Below, piece after piece: positions 50,936-60,146 of a DNA stretch of 64,000 nucleotides (positions within the stretch are counted from its first letter, which is position 1; each line of letters begins with the position of its first letter). The translations under genes and the position numbers were made by a program. The notes below the pieces were generated by a model. The model did not search any database. It saw only the letters and a list, made by a program, of their open reading frames with translations, and had not been told where the DNA came from. The DNA is taken from positions 3,348,001 through 3,412,000 of the forward strand of contig NZ_AP021972.1 of the NCBI RefSeq assembly GCF_014168815.1. Reading direction: 5' to 3'. This stretch comes from Klebsiella sp. WP3-W18-ESBL-02 (GTDB lineage: Bacteria > Pseudomonadota > Gammaproteobacteria > Enterobacterales > Enterobacteriaceae).

Positions 50936-52795
50936 TTATCGGTTTATCAGCGCACTGCTTACCGGTTCGCGGGCTACGTAGTGCCCAGGTGAAACCTGTT
51001 GCAAACCGGTCGTTTCTACCTCTTCGCCCCGCTTATAGATATTGCCCGGCAGCTCGTCGGACAGCAGTACGCGCTGCGGTCGCCGGTGCGCCGGGTCAGC
51101 GACCGGCACGGCGGCCAGCAGCTTACGGGTATACGGATGCTGCGGATCCTCAAAAATAGCGCGCCGCGGGCCAATTTCCACAATGCGGCCGCGATACATC
51201 ACCGCCACGCGATGGCTAATACGCTCCACGACCGCCATGTCGTGAGAAATAAACAAGAAGGCGATACCCATTTCGCGCTGGAGCGACATCAGCAGATTAA
51301 TAATCTGCGCGCGGATAGAGACGTCCAGCGCCGACACGGACTCATCGGCAATCACCACCTTCGGCTCCAGCGCCAGCGCGCGCGCAATGCAGATACGCTG
51401 ACGTTGGCCGCCGGAAAACTCGTGCGGATAGCGCCAGGCATGTTCCGGGAGCAGCCCCACCCGCTCCAGCAGCCACGCCACGCGCTGCTGCAACGCCTCC
51501 CCCTGCAGCACACCGTGCACCCGCAGCGGCTCCATAATCGAAAAACCGACGGTATGACGTGGGTCCAGAGAAGCATAGGGGTCCTGGAAGATAATCTGAA
51601 TATCGCGCCGCAGCGGCTGAAGCTGGCTGGCGGAAAGGCCGTCAATTCGCTCGCCGTTAAATGTAATAGCGCCCTGTTGTGATTCCACCAGCCGCAGCAG
51701 CGCCCGTCCGGTGGTCGACTTGCCGCTACCGGACTCGCCGACCAGCGCCAGCGTCTCGCCGGGCCATAAATCAAAACTGACGTTTTCCACCGCATGCACT
51801 TCGCGGGTAATACGGTTTAGCAGGCCGCCGCGCAGCGGGAAACGCGCGACCAGGTTACGAACCTTGAGTATCGGGTCACCGCTCACTACCGTATTTTGCG
51901 GCGGCGGCGGAGGTGCCGACGCGTTCAGATCCGGAAAGCTTTTCGGCAACGCGCTGCCGCGCATTGCGCCCAGCCGAGGCACCGCGGCGAGCAGACGACG
52001 CGTGTAGGGATGCTGCGGCGCGTTAAAGATATCTTCAACGCGGCCGGTCTCAACCGCCTCGCCCTGATGCATCACCAGCACCCGATCGGCGATTTCAGCC
52101 ACCACCCCCATATCATGGGTGATAAAAATAACCCCCATCGACATCTCTTTTTGCAGCACGTCGATAAGCTGAAGAATTTGCGCCTGAATGGTCACATCGA
52201 GCGCGGTGGTCGGTTCATCGGCAATCAGCACCGCCGGGCGACACGACAGCGCCATGGCAATCATCACCCGCTGGCGCATACCGCCGGAAAGCTGATGCGG
52301 GTAGCGCGACAGCATGGTCTGCGCTTCGGGGATGCGCACGTTATCGAGCGTTTTTTTCGCCTCGGCCAGCGCCTCTTCGCGCCCTAGTCCCTGATGCAGC
52401 CGAATAGATTCGGCGATCTGCTCACCGATGGTAAATACCGGATTGAGTGAAGTCATCGGCTCCTGAAAAATCATCGCCATATCGGCGCCACGCACGCGGC
52501 GCATCTGCGCGGGCGTTTGCTCCGCAAGCGCAATGACCTCACGGTTACGCCGACGCAGCAGCATCTGGTCACAGTGGACGTCGCTGTTGGATTGCTCCAG
52601 CAGCCGCATCAGCGCCAGCGCCGTCACGGATTTCCCCGAGCCGGACTCGCCGACAATCGCCAGCGTTTCGCCCCGATTGAGATGAAAAGAGAGCTGATGT
52701 ACGGCACGCACGGGCTGCTTATCCTGGCGAAACGCCACGTTCAGGTTCTGAACGCTCAGCACCTGGGTTACATCAAGCTCATCGGCATGCGGCAC
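50936..52795 (-). CDS. gsiA: GsiA, glutathione importer ATPase with two ABC domains
   Basis: A 619-residue protein with two fused ABC ATPase domains. Domain 1 (about 10-270): Walker A GESGSGKS, signature LSGGMRQR, Walker B LIADEPTTALD. Domain 2 (about 310-570): GESGSGKSTT, FSGGQRQR, VIADESVSALD. Each domain is followed by the oligopeptide-transporter C-terminal motif (PQHPYTRRLLAAVP and PQHPYTRKLLAAVP). It energises GsiCD. It is preceded by iaaA with an 11-bp gap, as in E. coli, and the linker between domains contains a short poly-Pro run (APPPPPQ). Confidence 0.96.
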   Translation of the reverse strand: MPHADELDVTQVLSVQNLNVAFRQDKQPVRAVHQLSFHLNRGETLAIVGESGSGKSVTALALMRLLEQSNSDVHCDQMLLRRRNREVIALAEQTPAQMRRVRGADMAMIFQEPMTSLNPVFTIGEQIAESIRLHQGLGREEALAEAKKTLDNVRIPEAQTMLSRYPHQLSGGMRQRVMIAMALSCRPAVLIADEPTTALDVTIQAQILQLIDVLQKEMSMGVIFITHDMGVVAEIADRVLVMHQGEAVETGRVEDIFNAPQHPYTRRLLAAVPRLGAMRGSALPKSFPDLNASAPPPPPQNTVVSGDPILKVRNLVARFPLRGGLLNRITREVHAVENVSFDLWPGETLALVGESGSGKSTTGRALLRLVESQQGAITFNGERIDGLSASQLQPLRRDIQIIFQDPYASLDPRHTVGFSIMEPLRVHGVLQGEALQQRVAWLLERVGLLPEHAWRYPHEFSGGQRQRICIARALALEPKVVIADESVSALDVSIRAQIINLLMSLQREMGIAFLFISHDMAVVERISHRVAVMYRGRIVEIGPRRAIFEDPQHPYTRKLLAAVPVADPAHRRPQRVLLSDELPGNIYKRGEEVETTGLQQVSPGHYVAREPVSSALINR

Positions 52796-52806
52796 GGTTG
52801 CTCCTT

Positions 52807-53748
52807 TTATTCCCGGTAAATACCAATCGTAGGCGTATCGCCGGCGTAGGCCCAGGCACGATACATCCCTTCACTGTTGAACGGCAGCACGACGTTGCCT
52901 TCGCGGTCGATAGCAATCAACCCGCCGCTGCCGCCGAGCGCCGGCAGTTTTTCCATCACAACCCGCTCGCAGGCCTCCAGCAGACTCAGGTTGCCGTACT
53001 CCATTAATGCCGCAATATCGTACGCCGCCAGCGTGCGGATAAACACCTCACCGGTGCCGGTACAAGAAACGGCAACGCTGGCATTGTTGGCATAGCAGCC
53101 CGCCCCCACCAGCGGGCTGTCGCCCACCCGCCCTGGAAGCTTATTGGTCATTCCGCCGGTCGAGGTGGCGGCGGCAAGGTTGCCGTTGATATCCCGCGCG
53201 ACGGCACCGACGGTCCCCATCTTATGACGCTCATCGAGCGGCGCACCGTCGTGATCGAGAATAAATGCGCCGTTGCTGCGCGCTTCGACAAGCTGTTGAA
53301 AGCGCGCGTCGGTAGAGAACAGCGAATTCTCCACCCACTCCATGCCCTGCGCCTGAGCAAAGGCTTCCGCACCTTCGCCAATCAGCATCACGTGCGGGCT
53401 CTTTTCCAGCACCAGTCTGGCAGCCAGAATGGGGTTTCGCAGATGTTTCACGCCCGCCACGGCCCCCGCCTGCAGCGCGTTGCCGTCCATCACGCAGGCG
53501 TCAAGCTCATGGGTTTCCTCGGCGGTAAACACCGAGCCGATTCCCGCGTTAAACAGCGGGCACTCTTCGAGCTGTCGTACCGCTTCCGTCACCGTATCAA
53601 GGGCGCTGGCACCGGCCTCAAGCATCCCTTGTGCATGTTCCACAATGCTGGACAGCGCGGTCACATATTCGCGCTCTTTTTCCGCCGACATCTGCTGGCG
53701 GCTGATGGCCCCCGCACCGCCGTGAATTGCAATGACTGCCTTGCCCAT
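52807..53748 (-). CDS. iaaA: IaaA, isoaspartyl peptidase / L-asparaginase (Ntn hydrolase)
   Basis: A 313-residue precursor of the plant-type asparaginase family. Autocleavage before Thr179 (HKMG|TVGAVARD) should yield alpha and beta subunits with Thr179 as the nucleophile; TSTGGMTNKLPGRVGDSP in the beta subunit is the substrate-binding block. It hydrolyses beta-aspartyl dipeptides and, weakly, asparagine. It is the first gene of the iaaA-gsiABCD unit, linking peptide uptake to degradation. The C-terminus ends at GIYRE, about 8 residues short of E. coli IaaA. Confidence 0.95.
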   Translation of the reverse strand: MGKAVIAIHGGAGAISRQQMSAEKEREYVTALSSIVEHAQGMLEAGASALDTVTEAVRQLEECPLFNAGIGSVFTAEETHELDACVMDGNALQAGAVAGVKHLRNPILAARLVLEKSPHVMLIGEGAEAFAQAQGMEWVENSLFSTDARFQQLVEARSNGAFILDHDGAPLDERHKMGTVGAVARDINGNLAAATSTGGMTNKLPGRVGDSPLVGAGCYANNASVAVSCTGTGEVFIRTLAAYDIAALMEYGNLSLLEACERVVMEKLPALGGSGGLIAIDREGNVVLPFNSEGMYRAWAYAGDTPTIGIYRE

Positions 53749-53927
53749 TACGCCATCCCTTCCGTCATTTTCTTTATAAATATCATTATAGTGGCATTGC
53801 GCCTATATGAATTTTGAATATAGAAATAGCCTTCCGTCATGTAAAGCTACACCGCAGGTGGCATACAGTCTGCGGGGGTTTTCTGCCATAATGTGCGGAT
53901 TCGAACGTTTCCCGCAGGAGTTTACCC

Positions 53928-55163
53928 ATGGATTTTACCGCCGGACTGATACCGCTTGATGCGGCGCTCACACAGATGCTTGATCGGATTACCCCACTTC
54001 AGGAAAGTGAAACGGTACCGCTGTTGCAGGCGTTTGGGCGCATTACCGCACGCGATATCATCTCCCCGCTGGACGTACCCGGTTTTGATAACTCGGCAAT
54101 GGACGGTTACGCCGTCCGCCTGGCCGATCTTAGCGCACAGGCGCCGCTGACCGTTGCTGGCAAAGCCTTTGCTGGACAGCCGTTCCACGGCGAATGGCCT
54201 GCCGGCAGCTGCGTGCGCATTATGACCGGTGCCCCCGTTCCCGCCGGCTGCGATGCCGTCGTGATGCAGGAGGAAACCGAGCAGACCGACGCCGGTATTC
54301 GCTTCATCGCCAACGTGAAGCCGGGGCAAAACATTCGCCGCCGCGGTGAAGACATTGCCCGCGACGCGGTCGTCTTCCCCGCAGGGACGCGCCTTACCGT
54401 TGCCGAATTACCGGTGCTGGCGTCGCTCGGCATCGCCGACGTCGACGTGGTGCGGAAGGTCCGCGTCGCGCTGTTTTCTACCGGCGATGAACTGCAGCTG
54501 CCGGGCCAGCCGCTGGGTGACGGGCAAATCTACGACACTAACCGCCTGGCGGTACACCTGATGCTCGAACAGCTCGGCTGTGAGGTCATTAACCTGGGCA
54601 TCATCCGTGACAACCCGGAACAGCTTCGCGAAACCTTTATCCAGGCCGATCGACAGGCCGACGTCGTCATCAGCTCCGGCGGCGTATCGGTGGGTGAAGC
54701 GGATTACACCAAAACCATCCTCGACGAGCTCGGCGAAATAGGTTTCTGGAAGCTGGCCATCAAGCCGGGTAAACCGTTCGCCTTCGGTAAGCTGAGCCAC
54801 AGCTGGTTTTGCGGTCTGCCAGGTAACCCGGTCTCCGCCGCGTTAACCTTCTATCAGCTGGTCCAACCGCTGCTGGCGAAGCTGAGCGCCAGCACGCACG
54901 CCACCCAGGCTCCCCGCCTGCGCGTGCGCGCCGCCGGTCGACTGAAGAAATCGCCGGGTCGTCTCGACTTCCAGCGCGGCGTGCTAAGCCGCGACGCCAA
55001 CGGTGAGCTTACCGTTACCACCACCGGCCACCAGGGTTCGCATATTTTCAGCTCCTTCAGCCAGGGCAACTGTTTCATCGTGCTGGAGCGCGAACGCGGC
55101 ACCGTTGAAGCGGGTGAATGGGTCGAGGTTGAGCCGTTTAACCATCTGCTGGGAGGCCTGTAA
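53928..55163 (+). CDS. moeA: MoeA, molybdopterin molybdenumtransferase
   Basis: A 411-residue enzyme that inserts molybdate into adenylylated molybdopterin. Features are the N-terminal DVPGFDNSAMDGYAVR block, the MoCF-like domain with STGDELQLPGQPLGDGQIYDTN and the catalytic/metal region ISSGGVSVGEADYTK, and a C-terminal beta-barrel domain. The ATG at 53928 follows GCAGGAG. It is divergent from iaaA across a 179-bp spacer, and its stop overlaps the moeB ATG by one base (TAATG). Confidence 0.96.
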   Translation: MDFTAGLIPLDAALTQMLDRITPLQESETVPLLQAFGRITARDIISPLDVPGFDNSAMDGYAVRLADLSAQAPLTVAGKAFAGQPFHGEWPAGSCVRIMTGAPVPAGCDAVVMQEETEQTDAGIRFIANVKPGQNIRRRGEDIARDAVVFPAGTRLTVAELPVLASLGIADVDVVRKVRVALFSTGDELQLPGQPLGDGQIYDTNRLAVHLMLEQLGCEVINLGIIRDNPEQLRETFIQADRQADVVISSGGVSVGEADYTKTILDELGEIGFWKLAIKPGKPFAFGKLSHSWFCGLPGNPVSAALTFYQLVQPLLAKLSASTHATQAPRLRVRAAGRLKKSPGRLDFQRGVLSRDANGELTVTTTGHQGSHIFSSFSQGNCFIVLERERGTVEAGEWVEVEPFNHLLGGL

Positions 55164-55924
55164 TGGCCGTCGAACTCAGCGATGCCGAAATGCTGCGCTA
55201 CAACCGGCAAATCATTTTGCGCGACTTTGATTTTGACGGTCAGGAGCAGCTAAAAGCGTCGCGCGTATTGGTCGTTGGCCTCGGCGGTCTGGGCTGCGCC
55301 GCAGCCCAGTATCTGGCCGCTGCGGGCATTGGCCAACTGACGCTGCTGGATTTCGATACCGTCGCGCTCTCCAACCTCCAGCGCCAGACGCTGCACAGCG
55401 ATGCCACGATTGGCCTGCCGAAAGTGGACTCCGCCCGCGCGGCGCTGGCGCGGATTAACCCGCACGTCACGCTGGCGGCCCGTAACGCACTGCTGGAAGA
55501 AGACGAGCTGTGGGCGCTGATTGCCGAACACGATCTGGTGCTCGACTGTACCGACAACGTCACCATTCGCAACCAGCTCAACGCGGGCTGCTTCCGCCAT
55601 AAGGTCCCGCTGGTTTCCGGCGCGGCGATTCGGATGGAAGGGCAGATTTCGGTATTTACGTATCAGGAAGGCGAGCCATGCTACCGCTGCCTGAGCCGCC
55701 TGTTCGGCGACAATGCCCTCACCTGCGTCGAAGCGGGCGTAATGTCGCCGTTGGTCGGGGTCATCGGTGCAATGCAGGCCATGGAAGCCATTAAGGTGCT
55801 GGCCCATTACGGTACGCCAGCGGCGGGGAAAATCGTGATGTATGACGCGATGCGCTGTCAGTTCAGAGAGATGAAGCTAATGCGTGACCCAGCGTGTGAG
55901 GTGTGCGGGCAGGCTTCGGCATAA
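55163..55924 (+). CDS. moeB: MoeB, molybdopterin-synthase adenylyltransferase
   Basis: A 253-residue E1-like enzyme that adenylates the C-terminal Gly of MoaD. The nucleotide-binding motif is VVGLGGLGCAAAQYLAAAGIG; the conserved Arg/Asn elements are in LSNLQRQTLHSDATIG; zinc cysteines are the pairs CYRC and CEVC near the C-terminus. Catalytic-loop residues lie in VLDCTDN. It is translationally coupled to moeA. A GGGGAGAGGG repeat hairpin follows immediately after the stop. Confidence 0.96.
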   Translation: MAVELSDAEMLRYNRQIILRDFDFDGQEQLKASRVLVVGLGGLGCAAAQYLAAAGIGQLTLLDFDTVALSNLQRQTLHSDATIGLPKVDSARAALARINPHVTLAARNALLEEDELWALIAEHDLVLDCTDNVTIRNQLNAGCFRHKVPLVSGAAIRMEGQISVFTYQEGEPCYRCLSRLFGDNALTCVEAGVMSPLVGVIGAMQAMEAIKVLAHYGTPAAGKIVMYDAMRCQFREMKLMRDPACEVCGQASA

Positions 55925-55966
55925 CCCCCTCACCCTAACCCTCTCCCCAATGGGGAGAGGGAACCG
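55925..55966. repeat. GGGGAGAGGG hairpin repeat, copy 1
   Basis: The sequence has the form CCCCCTCACCCTAA followed by a perfect hairpin, CCCTCTCCCC (55939-55948) / GGGGAGAGGG (55952-55961), and ends GAACCG. The same element recurs at 60147-60194. It lies between convergent moeB and fsaA and may also work as a terminator. Confidence 0.75.
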
Positions 55967-55998
55967 ATAATCGCTTGCCCACCATCCGGTATTTTCTT

Positions 55999-56661
55999 TT
56001 ACAGCGACGTCCGTCCGAATGCCGTTTGCCAGTCCTGCTCAAACTTCGCCACCGCCGCGTCTACCGCCGGGTAGCTAATCAGCTGCTGCGCCACGTCCAG
56101 CGGCAGAGTAATCGACTGACAGCCCGCCAGCAGGCAATCCAGCGCCTGGCGTGGCGTTTTGAAACTGGCCGCCAGCACTTTCGACTGCGGTGCATGCAGA
56201 GTCAGCAAATCCTGTAATTCGCACACCGTCTGAATCCCGTTGCCGCCTTGTGCATCCACGCGGTTGACATAAGGCGCGACATATTCTGCGCCCGCCAGCG
56301 CCGACAGCAGCCCCTGCGCGGCGCTGTATACGGCGGTGCCTAAGGTCGGGATCCCCTCTTCTTTCAGCATTTTAATCGCCGCCAGCCCTTCTGCCGTTAC
56401 CGGCACCTTGACCACCAGATCCGGAATAATCGCCCGCAGCGTATGCGCATCTGCCACCATGCCATCGGCGGTAGTCGCCATGACCTGGGCAAACAGACGG
56501 CCTTTACCGCCCATGGCGTCAAGCAGTTCCGGCAGCAGCGCATCCAGCGGCTTTTTGCCCGCAGCCACGATGCTTGGATTGGTGGTAATGCCCGCCAGCG
56601 GAAATACGCGCGCCAGCTTTTTGACTGCCGCAACGTCAGAGGTGTCGAGATAGAGTTCCAT
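55999..56661 (-). CDS. fsaA: FsaA, fructose-6-phosphate aldolase
   Basis: A 220-residue class I aldolase of the transaldolase family. The Schiff-base Lys85 is in DLVVKVPVTAEGLAAIK, and the N-terminal MELYLDTSDVAAVKKLARVFPLAGITTNPS is diagnostic. It cleaves fructose-6-phosphate (and 1-deoxy analogues or dihydroxyacetone adducts) to glyceraldehyde-3-phosphate. It is divergent from ybiY-ybiW across 133 bp, in the same order as E. coli, suggesting a shared pathway with that glycyl-radical enzyme. Confidence 0.96.
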   Translation of the reverse strand: MELYLDTSDVAAVKKLARVFPLAGITTNPSIVAAGKKPLDALLPELLDAMGGKGRLFAQVMATTADGMVADAHTLRAIIPDLVVKVPVTAEGLAAIKMLKEEGIPTLGTAVYSAAQGLLSALAGAEYVAPYVNRVDAQGGNGIQTVCELQDLLTLHAPQSKVLAASFKTPRQALDCLLAGCQSITLPLDVAQQLISYPAVDAAVAKFEQDWQTAFGRTSL

Positions 56662-56726
56662 GATGATTCCTTAAAGCGTGATATTGAGCATGGAATAACC
56701 CTACCACAGCAAAACCTCTTCTTAAG

Positions 56727-56740
56727 TTGACGTACGTCAA
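56727..56740. promoter_or_regulatory. FNR-like palindrome before ybiY
   Basis: TTGACGTACGTCAA is a perfect 14-bp palindrome with the TTGA...TCAA core of FNR and CRP/FNR-type sites (FNR consensus TTGAT-N4-ATCAA), differing at the inner T/A positions. It is centred about 61 bp before the ybiY start. Anaerobic activation is what an oxygen-sensitive glycyl-radical enzyme would need. Functional assignment is inference. Confidence 0.5.
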
Positions 56741-56745
56741 GATAA

Positions 56746-56781
56746 CTTTCATTCGAAAGTATTTTAATCTTTATACGAAAG
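56746..56781. promoter_or_regulatory. Two tandem CTTT...GAAAG inverted repeats before ybiY
   Basis: CTTTC-ATTC-GAAAG (56746-56759) and CTTT-ATAC-GAAAG (56769-56781) are two similar short palindromes spaced by 9 bp, directly after the FNR-like site and ending 13 bp before the ybiY ATG. Such tandem operators resemble those of DeoR-family or similar repressors. The factor is unknown. Confidence 0.35.
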
Positions 56782-56794
56782 ATGAGGGCACGCT

Positions 56795-57697
56795 ATGATT
56801 TTCAACATTCAGCGCTATTCCACCCACGATGGTCCAGGCATCCGCACCGTGGTTTTCCTGAAAGGATGCTCGCTCGGCTGTCGCTGGTGTCAAAACCCGG
56901 AAAGCCGCGCCCGTGAACAGGATCTGCTGTTTGACCCGCGCCTGTGCCTTGAGGGCTGCGATCTGTGTCAACAGGCGGTGCCTGCGGTCATTACCCGTGC
57001 CCTTAACGGCCTGGTTATTCATCGCGAAAAGCTGAATCAAACGCATCTCGACGCGCTGGCACACTGTTGCCCAACGCAGGCGCTGACCGTCTGCGGCGAA
57101 GCGAAAAGCGCCGAAGACATCATGGCGACCGTTCTGCGCGATAAGCCCTTTTACGATCGCAGCGGCGGCGGCATGACGCTCTCCGGCGGCGAGCCGTTTA
57201 TGAATCCTGAACTGGCGCTGACGCTGCTGAAAAGCGCGCATGAACAAGGCATCCACACGGCGGTCGAAACCTGCCTGCATGTGCCGTGGCGCTATCTCGA
57301 ACCGGCGCTGCCGTATATCGACCTGTTCCTCGCCGACCTCAAGCACGTTGACGAGGCGCGCTTTAAACAGTGGACCGACGGCTCGGCCAGGCGCGTACTC
57401 GATAACCTGAAACGCCTGTCGGCAGCCGGCAAAAAAGTCACCCTGCGCGTGCCGCTGATTCAGGGCTTCAACGCTGATACCGCCTCCATTAAAGCGATTA
57501 CCGATTTTGCCGCCGATGAAATGCCCGGCGTGCGCGACATTCATTTTCTGCCGTACCACACGCTGGGAATCAACAAATATTCCCTGCTCGGTCTTCCCTA
57601 CTTTGCACCCGACAAGCCGCTGAATGACCCAGCGCTGCTGGACTTTGCCCAACAGTACGCGCACGAAAAAGGGTTAACGGCGACACTACGAGGATAA
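56795..57697 (+). CDS. ybiY: YbiY, glycyl-radical-enzyme activating protein (radical SAM)
   Basis: A 300-residue activase that generates the glycyl radical in YbiW. The radical-SAM CxxxCxxC is GCSLGCRWCQNPES at about residues 26-33. An inserted ferredoxin-like pair of clusters is carried by CLEGCDLC and AHCCPTQALTVC, as in activases of the glycerol-dehydratase type (the small PFL activase lacks it). SAM-binding GG is in LSGGEPFMN. It is encoded 5 bp before ybiW. It requires anaerobic conditions, in line with the FNR-like palindrome upstream. Confidence 0.93.
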   Translation: MIFNIQRYSTHDGPGIRTVVFLKGCSLGCRWCQNPESRAREQDLLFDPRLCLEGCDLCQQAVPAVITRALNGLVIHREKLNQTHLDALAHCCPTQALTVCGEAKSAEDIMATVLRDKPFYDRSGGGMTLSGGEPFMNPELALTLLKSAHEQGIHTAVETCLHVPWRYLEPALPYIDLFLADLKHVDEARFKQWTDGSARRVLDNLKRLSAAGKKVTLRVPLIQGFNADTASIKAITDFAADEMPGVRDIHFLPYHTLGINKYSLLGLPYFAPDKPLNDPALLDFAQQYAHEKGLTATLRG

Positions 57698-57702
57698 AAA
57701 CC

Positions 57703-60135
57703 ATGACCACTCTGACGCTCGATAAACTGACCGACCGCATCCAGGCCCACAAAAACGCGCTGGTGCATATTGTTAAGCCGCCGGTGTGCACCGAACGCGC
57801 ACGCCACTATACCGAAGCGTACCAGCAGCACCTGGACAAGCCGATTCCAGTCCGCCGCGCGTTGGCGCTGGCCCACCACCTGGCAGAGCGGACTATCTGG
57901 ATCAAACACGACGAGCTGATCATCGGCAACCAAGCCAGTGAAGTGCGCGCCGCGCCGATCTTCCCGGAATATACCGTCAGCTGGATTGAAAAAGAGATCG
58001 ACGATCTCGCCGACCGTCCGGGCGCGGGCTTCGCCGTCAGCGAAGAGAACAAACGCGTGCTGCACGAAGTGTGCCCATGGTGGCGCGGCCAGACCGTACA
58101 AGACCGCTGCTACGGTATGTTCACCGATGAGCAAAAAGCGCTGCTGGCGACCGGTATCATCAAAGCTGAAGGCAATATGACCTCGGGCGACGCTCACCTG
58201 GCGGTAAACTACCCGTTGCTGCTGGAAAAGGGCCTCGACGGCATGCGCGCGAAAGTGGCTGAACGCCGTACCCGCATTAACCTGACCGTGCTGGAAGACC
58301 TGCACGGTGAGCAGTTCCTCAAAGCTATCGATATCGTTCTTGAAGCCGTAAGCCTGCACATTGCCCGTTTCGCCGAGCTGGCGCGTAACATGGCCGCCGA
58401 AGAAACGCGGGCCAGCCGCCGCGATGAGCTGCTGGCGATAGCGGAAAACTGCGACGTGATTGCCCACCAGCCGCCAAAAACCTTCTGGCAGGCGCTGCAG
58501 CTGTGCTATTTCATTCAGCTGATTTTACAAATTGAGTCGAATGGACACTCCGTGTCGTTCGCCCGTATGGACCAGTATCTGTACCCTTACTATCGCCGCG
58601 ACGTTGAGCTGGAACAGTCATTGGATCGCGAGCACGCCATTGAACTGCTGCACAGCTGCTGGCTGAAGCTGCTGGAGGTGAACAAAATTCGCTCCGGCTC
58701 GCACTCCAAAGCCTCTGCCGGTAGCCCGCTGTATCAGAACGTCACCATCGGCGGCCAAAAATGGGTAAACGGCGAGGCGCAGGACGCGGTCAACCCGCTC
58801 TCTTACGCGATTCTCGAATCCTGCGGCCGCCTGCGCTCCACCCAGCCAAACCTGAGCGTGCGCTACCACGCTGGCATGAGCAACGATTTCCTCGACGCCT
58901 GCGTGCAGGTGATTCGCTGCGGCTTCGGCATGCCAGCGTTCAATAACGATGAAATCGTCATCCCGGAATTTATTAAGCTCGGCGTCGAACCGGAAGATGC
59001 CTACGACTACGCGGCAATCGGCTGCATCGAAACCGCCGTCGGCGGTAAATGGGGCTATCGCTGTACCGGCATGAGCTTTATCAACTTTGCCCGCGTGATG
59101 CTGGCGGCGATGGAGGGCGGCCGCGATGCCACCAGCGGTAAGGTGTTCCTGCCACAGGAGCACGCGCTGTCGCAGGGCAACTTCGCCAACTTCGACCAGA
59201 TGCTGGCCGACTGGGATAATCAGATCCGCTACTACACGCGTAAATCGATTGAGATTGAGTACGTGGTCGACACCATGCTGGAAGAAAACGTGCACGATAT
59301 TCTATGCTCGGCGCTGGTTGACGACTGTATCGAGCGGGCGAAAAGCATCAAACAGGGCGGCGCAAAGTATGACTGGGTTTCCGGCCTGCAGGTGGGCATC
59401 GCCAACCTCGGCAACAGCCTGGCGGCGGTCAAAAAGCTGGTATTCGATCAGGGGGCGATAGGTCAGCAGCAGCTGGCACAAGCGCTGGCGGACGATTACG
59501 AGGGTCTGACCCACGAACAGCTGCGTCAGCGCCTGATCAACGGCGCGCCGAAGTACGGCAACGACGATGACAGCGTTGATACCCTGCTGGCGCGCGCCTA
59601 TCAGACCTATATCGACGAACTGAAGCAGTACCACAACCCGCGCTACGGCCGCGGCCCGATTGGCGGAAACTACTACGCCGGCACCTCGTCTATTTCGGCC
59701 AACGTGCCGTTTGGTGCCCAGACTATGGCTACACCGGATGGCCGTAAGGCGAAAACGCCGCTCGCCGAAGGCGCCAGCCCGGCTTCCGGTACCGACCATC
59801 TGGGGCCAACCGCGGTGATCAGCTCTATTGGTAAGTTACCGACGGCATCCATTCTTGGCGGCGTGCTGCTTAACCAGAAGCTGAACCCGGCAACGCTGGA
59901 AAACGAGAGCGATAAGCAGAAACTGATGGCGCTGCTGCGCACCTTCTTTGAAGTACACAAAGGCTGGCACATTCAGTACAACATCGTGTCGCGTGAAACG
60001 CTGCTGGAAGCGAAGAAACATCCGGATCGGTACCGTGATTTAGTGGTGCGCGTGGCGGGGTATTCGGCGTTCTTTACCGCGCTGTCGCCGGATGCGCAGG
60101 ATGATATTATTGCCCGTACGGAGCACACACTGTAG
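57703..60135 (+). CDS. ybiW: YbiW, glycyl-radical enzyme of the eliminase type
   Basis: An 810-residue glycyl-radical enzyme. The radical Gly786 is in VRVAGYSAFF near the C-terminus, and the thiyl Cys441 is in AAIGCIETAVGG. The G-C-I-E context (rather than the Cys-Cys of true pyruvate formate-lyase) is that of dehydratase/eliminase members such as diol dehydratase and choline TMA-lyase. YbiW-type enzymes have, as I recall it, been linked to 1,5-anhydroglucitol-6-phosphate breakdown, whose product would suit FsaA; I could not check this. The annotation pyruvate formate-lyase (PflF) found in older records is therefore doubtful. Confidence 0.92.
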   Translation: MTTLTLDKLTDRIQAHKNALVHIVKPPVCTERARHYTEAYQQHLDKPIPVRRALALAHHLAERTIWIKHDELIIGNQASEVRAAPIFPEYTVSWIEKEIDDLADRPGAGFAVSEENKRVLHEVCPWWRGQTVQDRCYGMFTDEQKALLATGIIKAEGNMTSGDAHLAVNYPLLLEKGLDGMRAKVAERRTRINLTVLEDLHGEQFLKAIDIVLEAVSLHIARFAELARNMAAEETRASRRDELLAIAENCDVIAHQPPKTFWQALQLCYFIQLILQIESNGHSVSFARMDQYLYPYYRRDVELEQSLDREHAIELLHSCWLKLLEVNKIRSGSHSKASAGSPLYQNVTIGGQKWVNGEAQDAVNPLSYAILESCGRLRSTQPNLSVRYHAGMSNDFLDACVQVIRCGFGMPAFNNDEIVIPEFIKLGVEPEDAYDYAAIGCIETAVGGKWGYRCTGMSFINFARVMLAAMEGGRDATSGKVFLPQEHALSQGNFANFDQMLADWDNQIRYYTRKSIEIEYVVDTMLEENVHDILCSALVDDCIERAKSIKQGGAKYDWVSGLQVGIANLGNSLAAVKKLVFDQGAIGQQQLAQALADDYEGLTHEQLRQRLINGAPKYGNDDDSVDTLLARAYQTYIDELKQYHNPRYGRGPIGGNYYAGTSSISANVPFGAQTMATPDGRKAKTPLAEGASPASGTDHLGPTAVISSIGKLPTASILGGVLLNQKLNPATLENESDKQKLMALLRTFFEVHKGWHIQYNIVSRETLLEAKKHPDRYRDLVVRVAGYSAFFTALSPDAQDDIIARTEHTL

Positions 60136-60146
60136 TTCGGTGTTTT

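Noticed and set aside
56771..57664. A 297-codon minus-strand frame
   Set aside because: It is antisense to ybiY, which has the radical-SAM and ferredoxin cysteine motifs in the correct frame.
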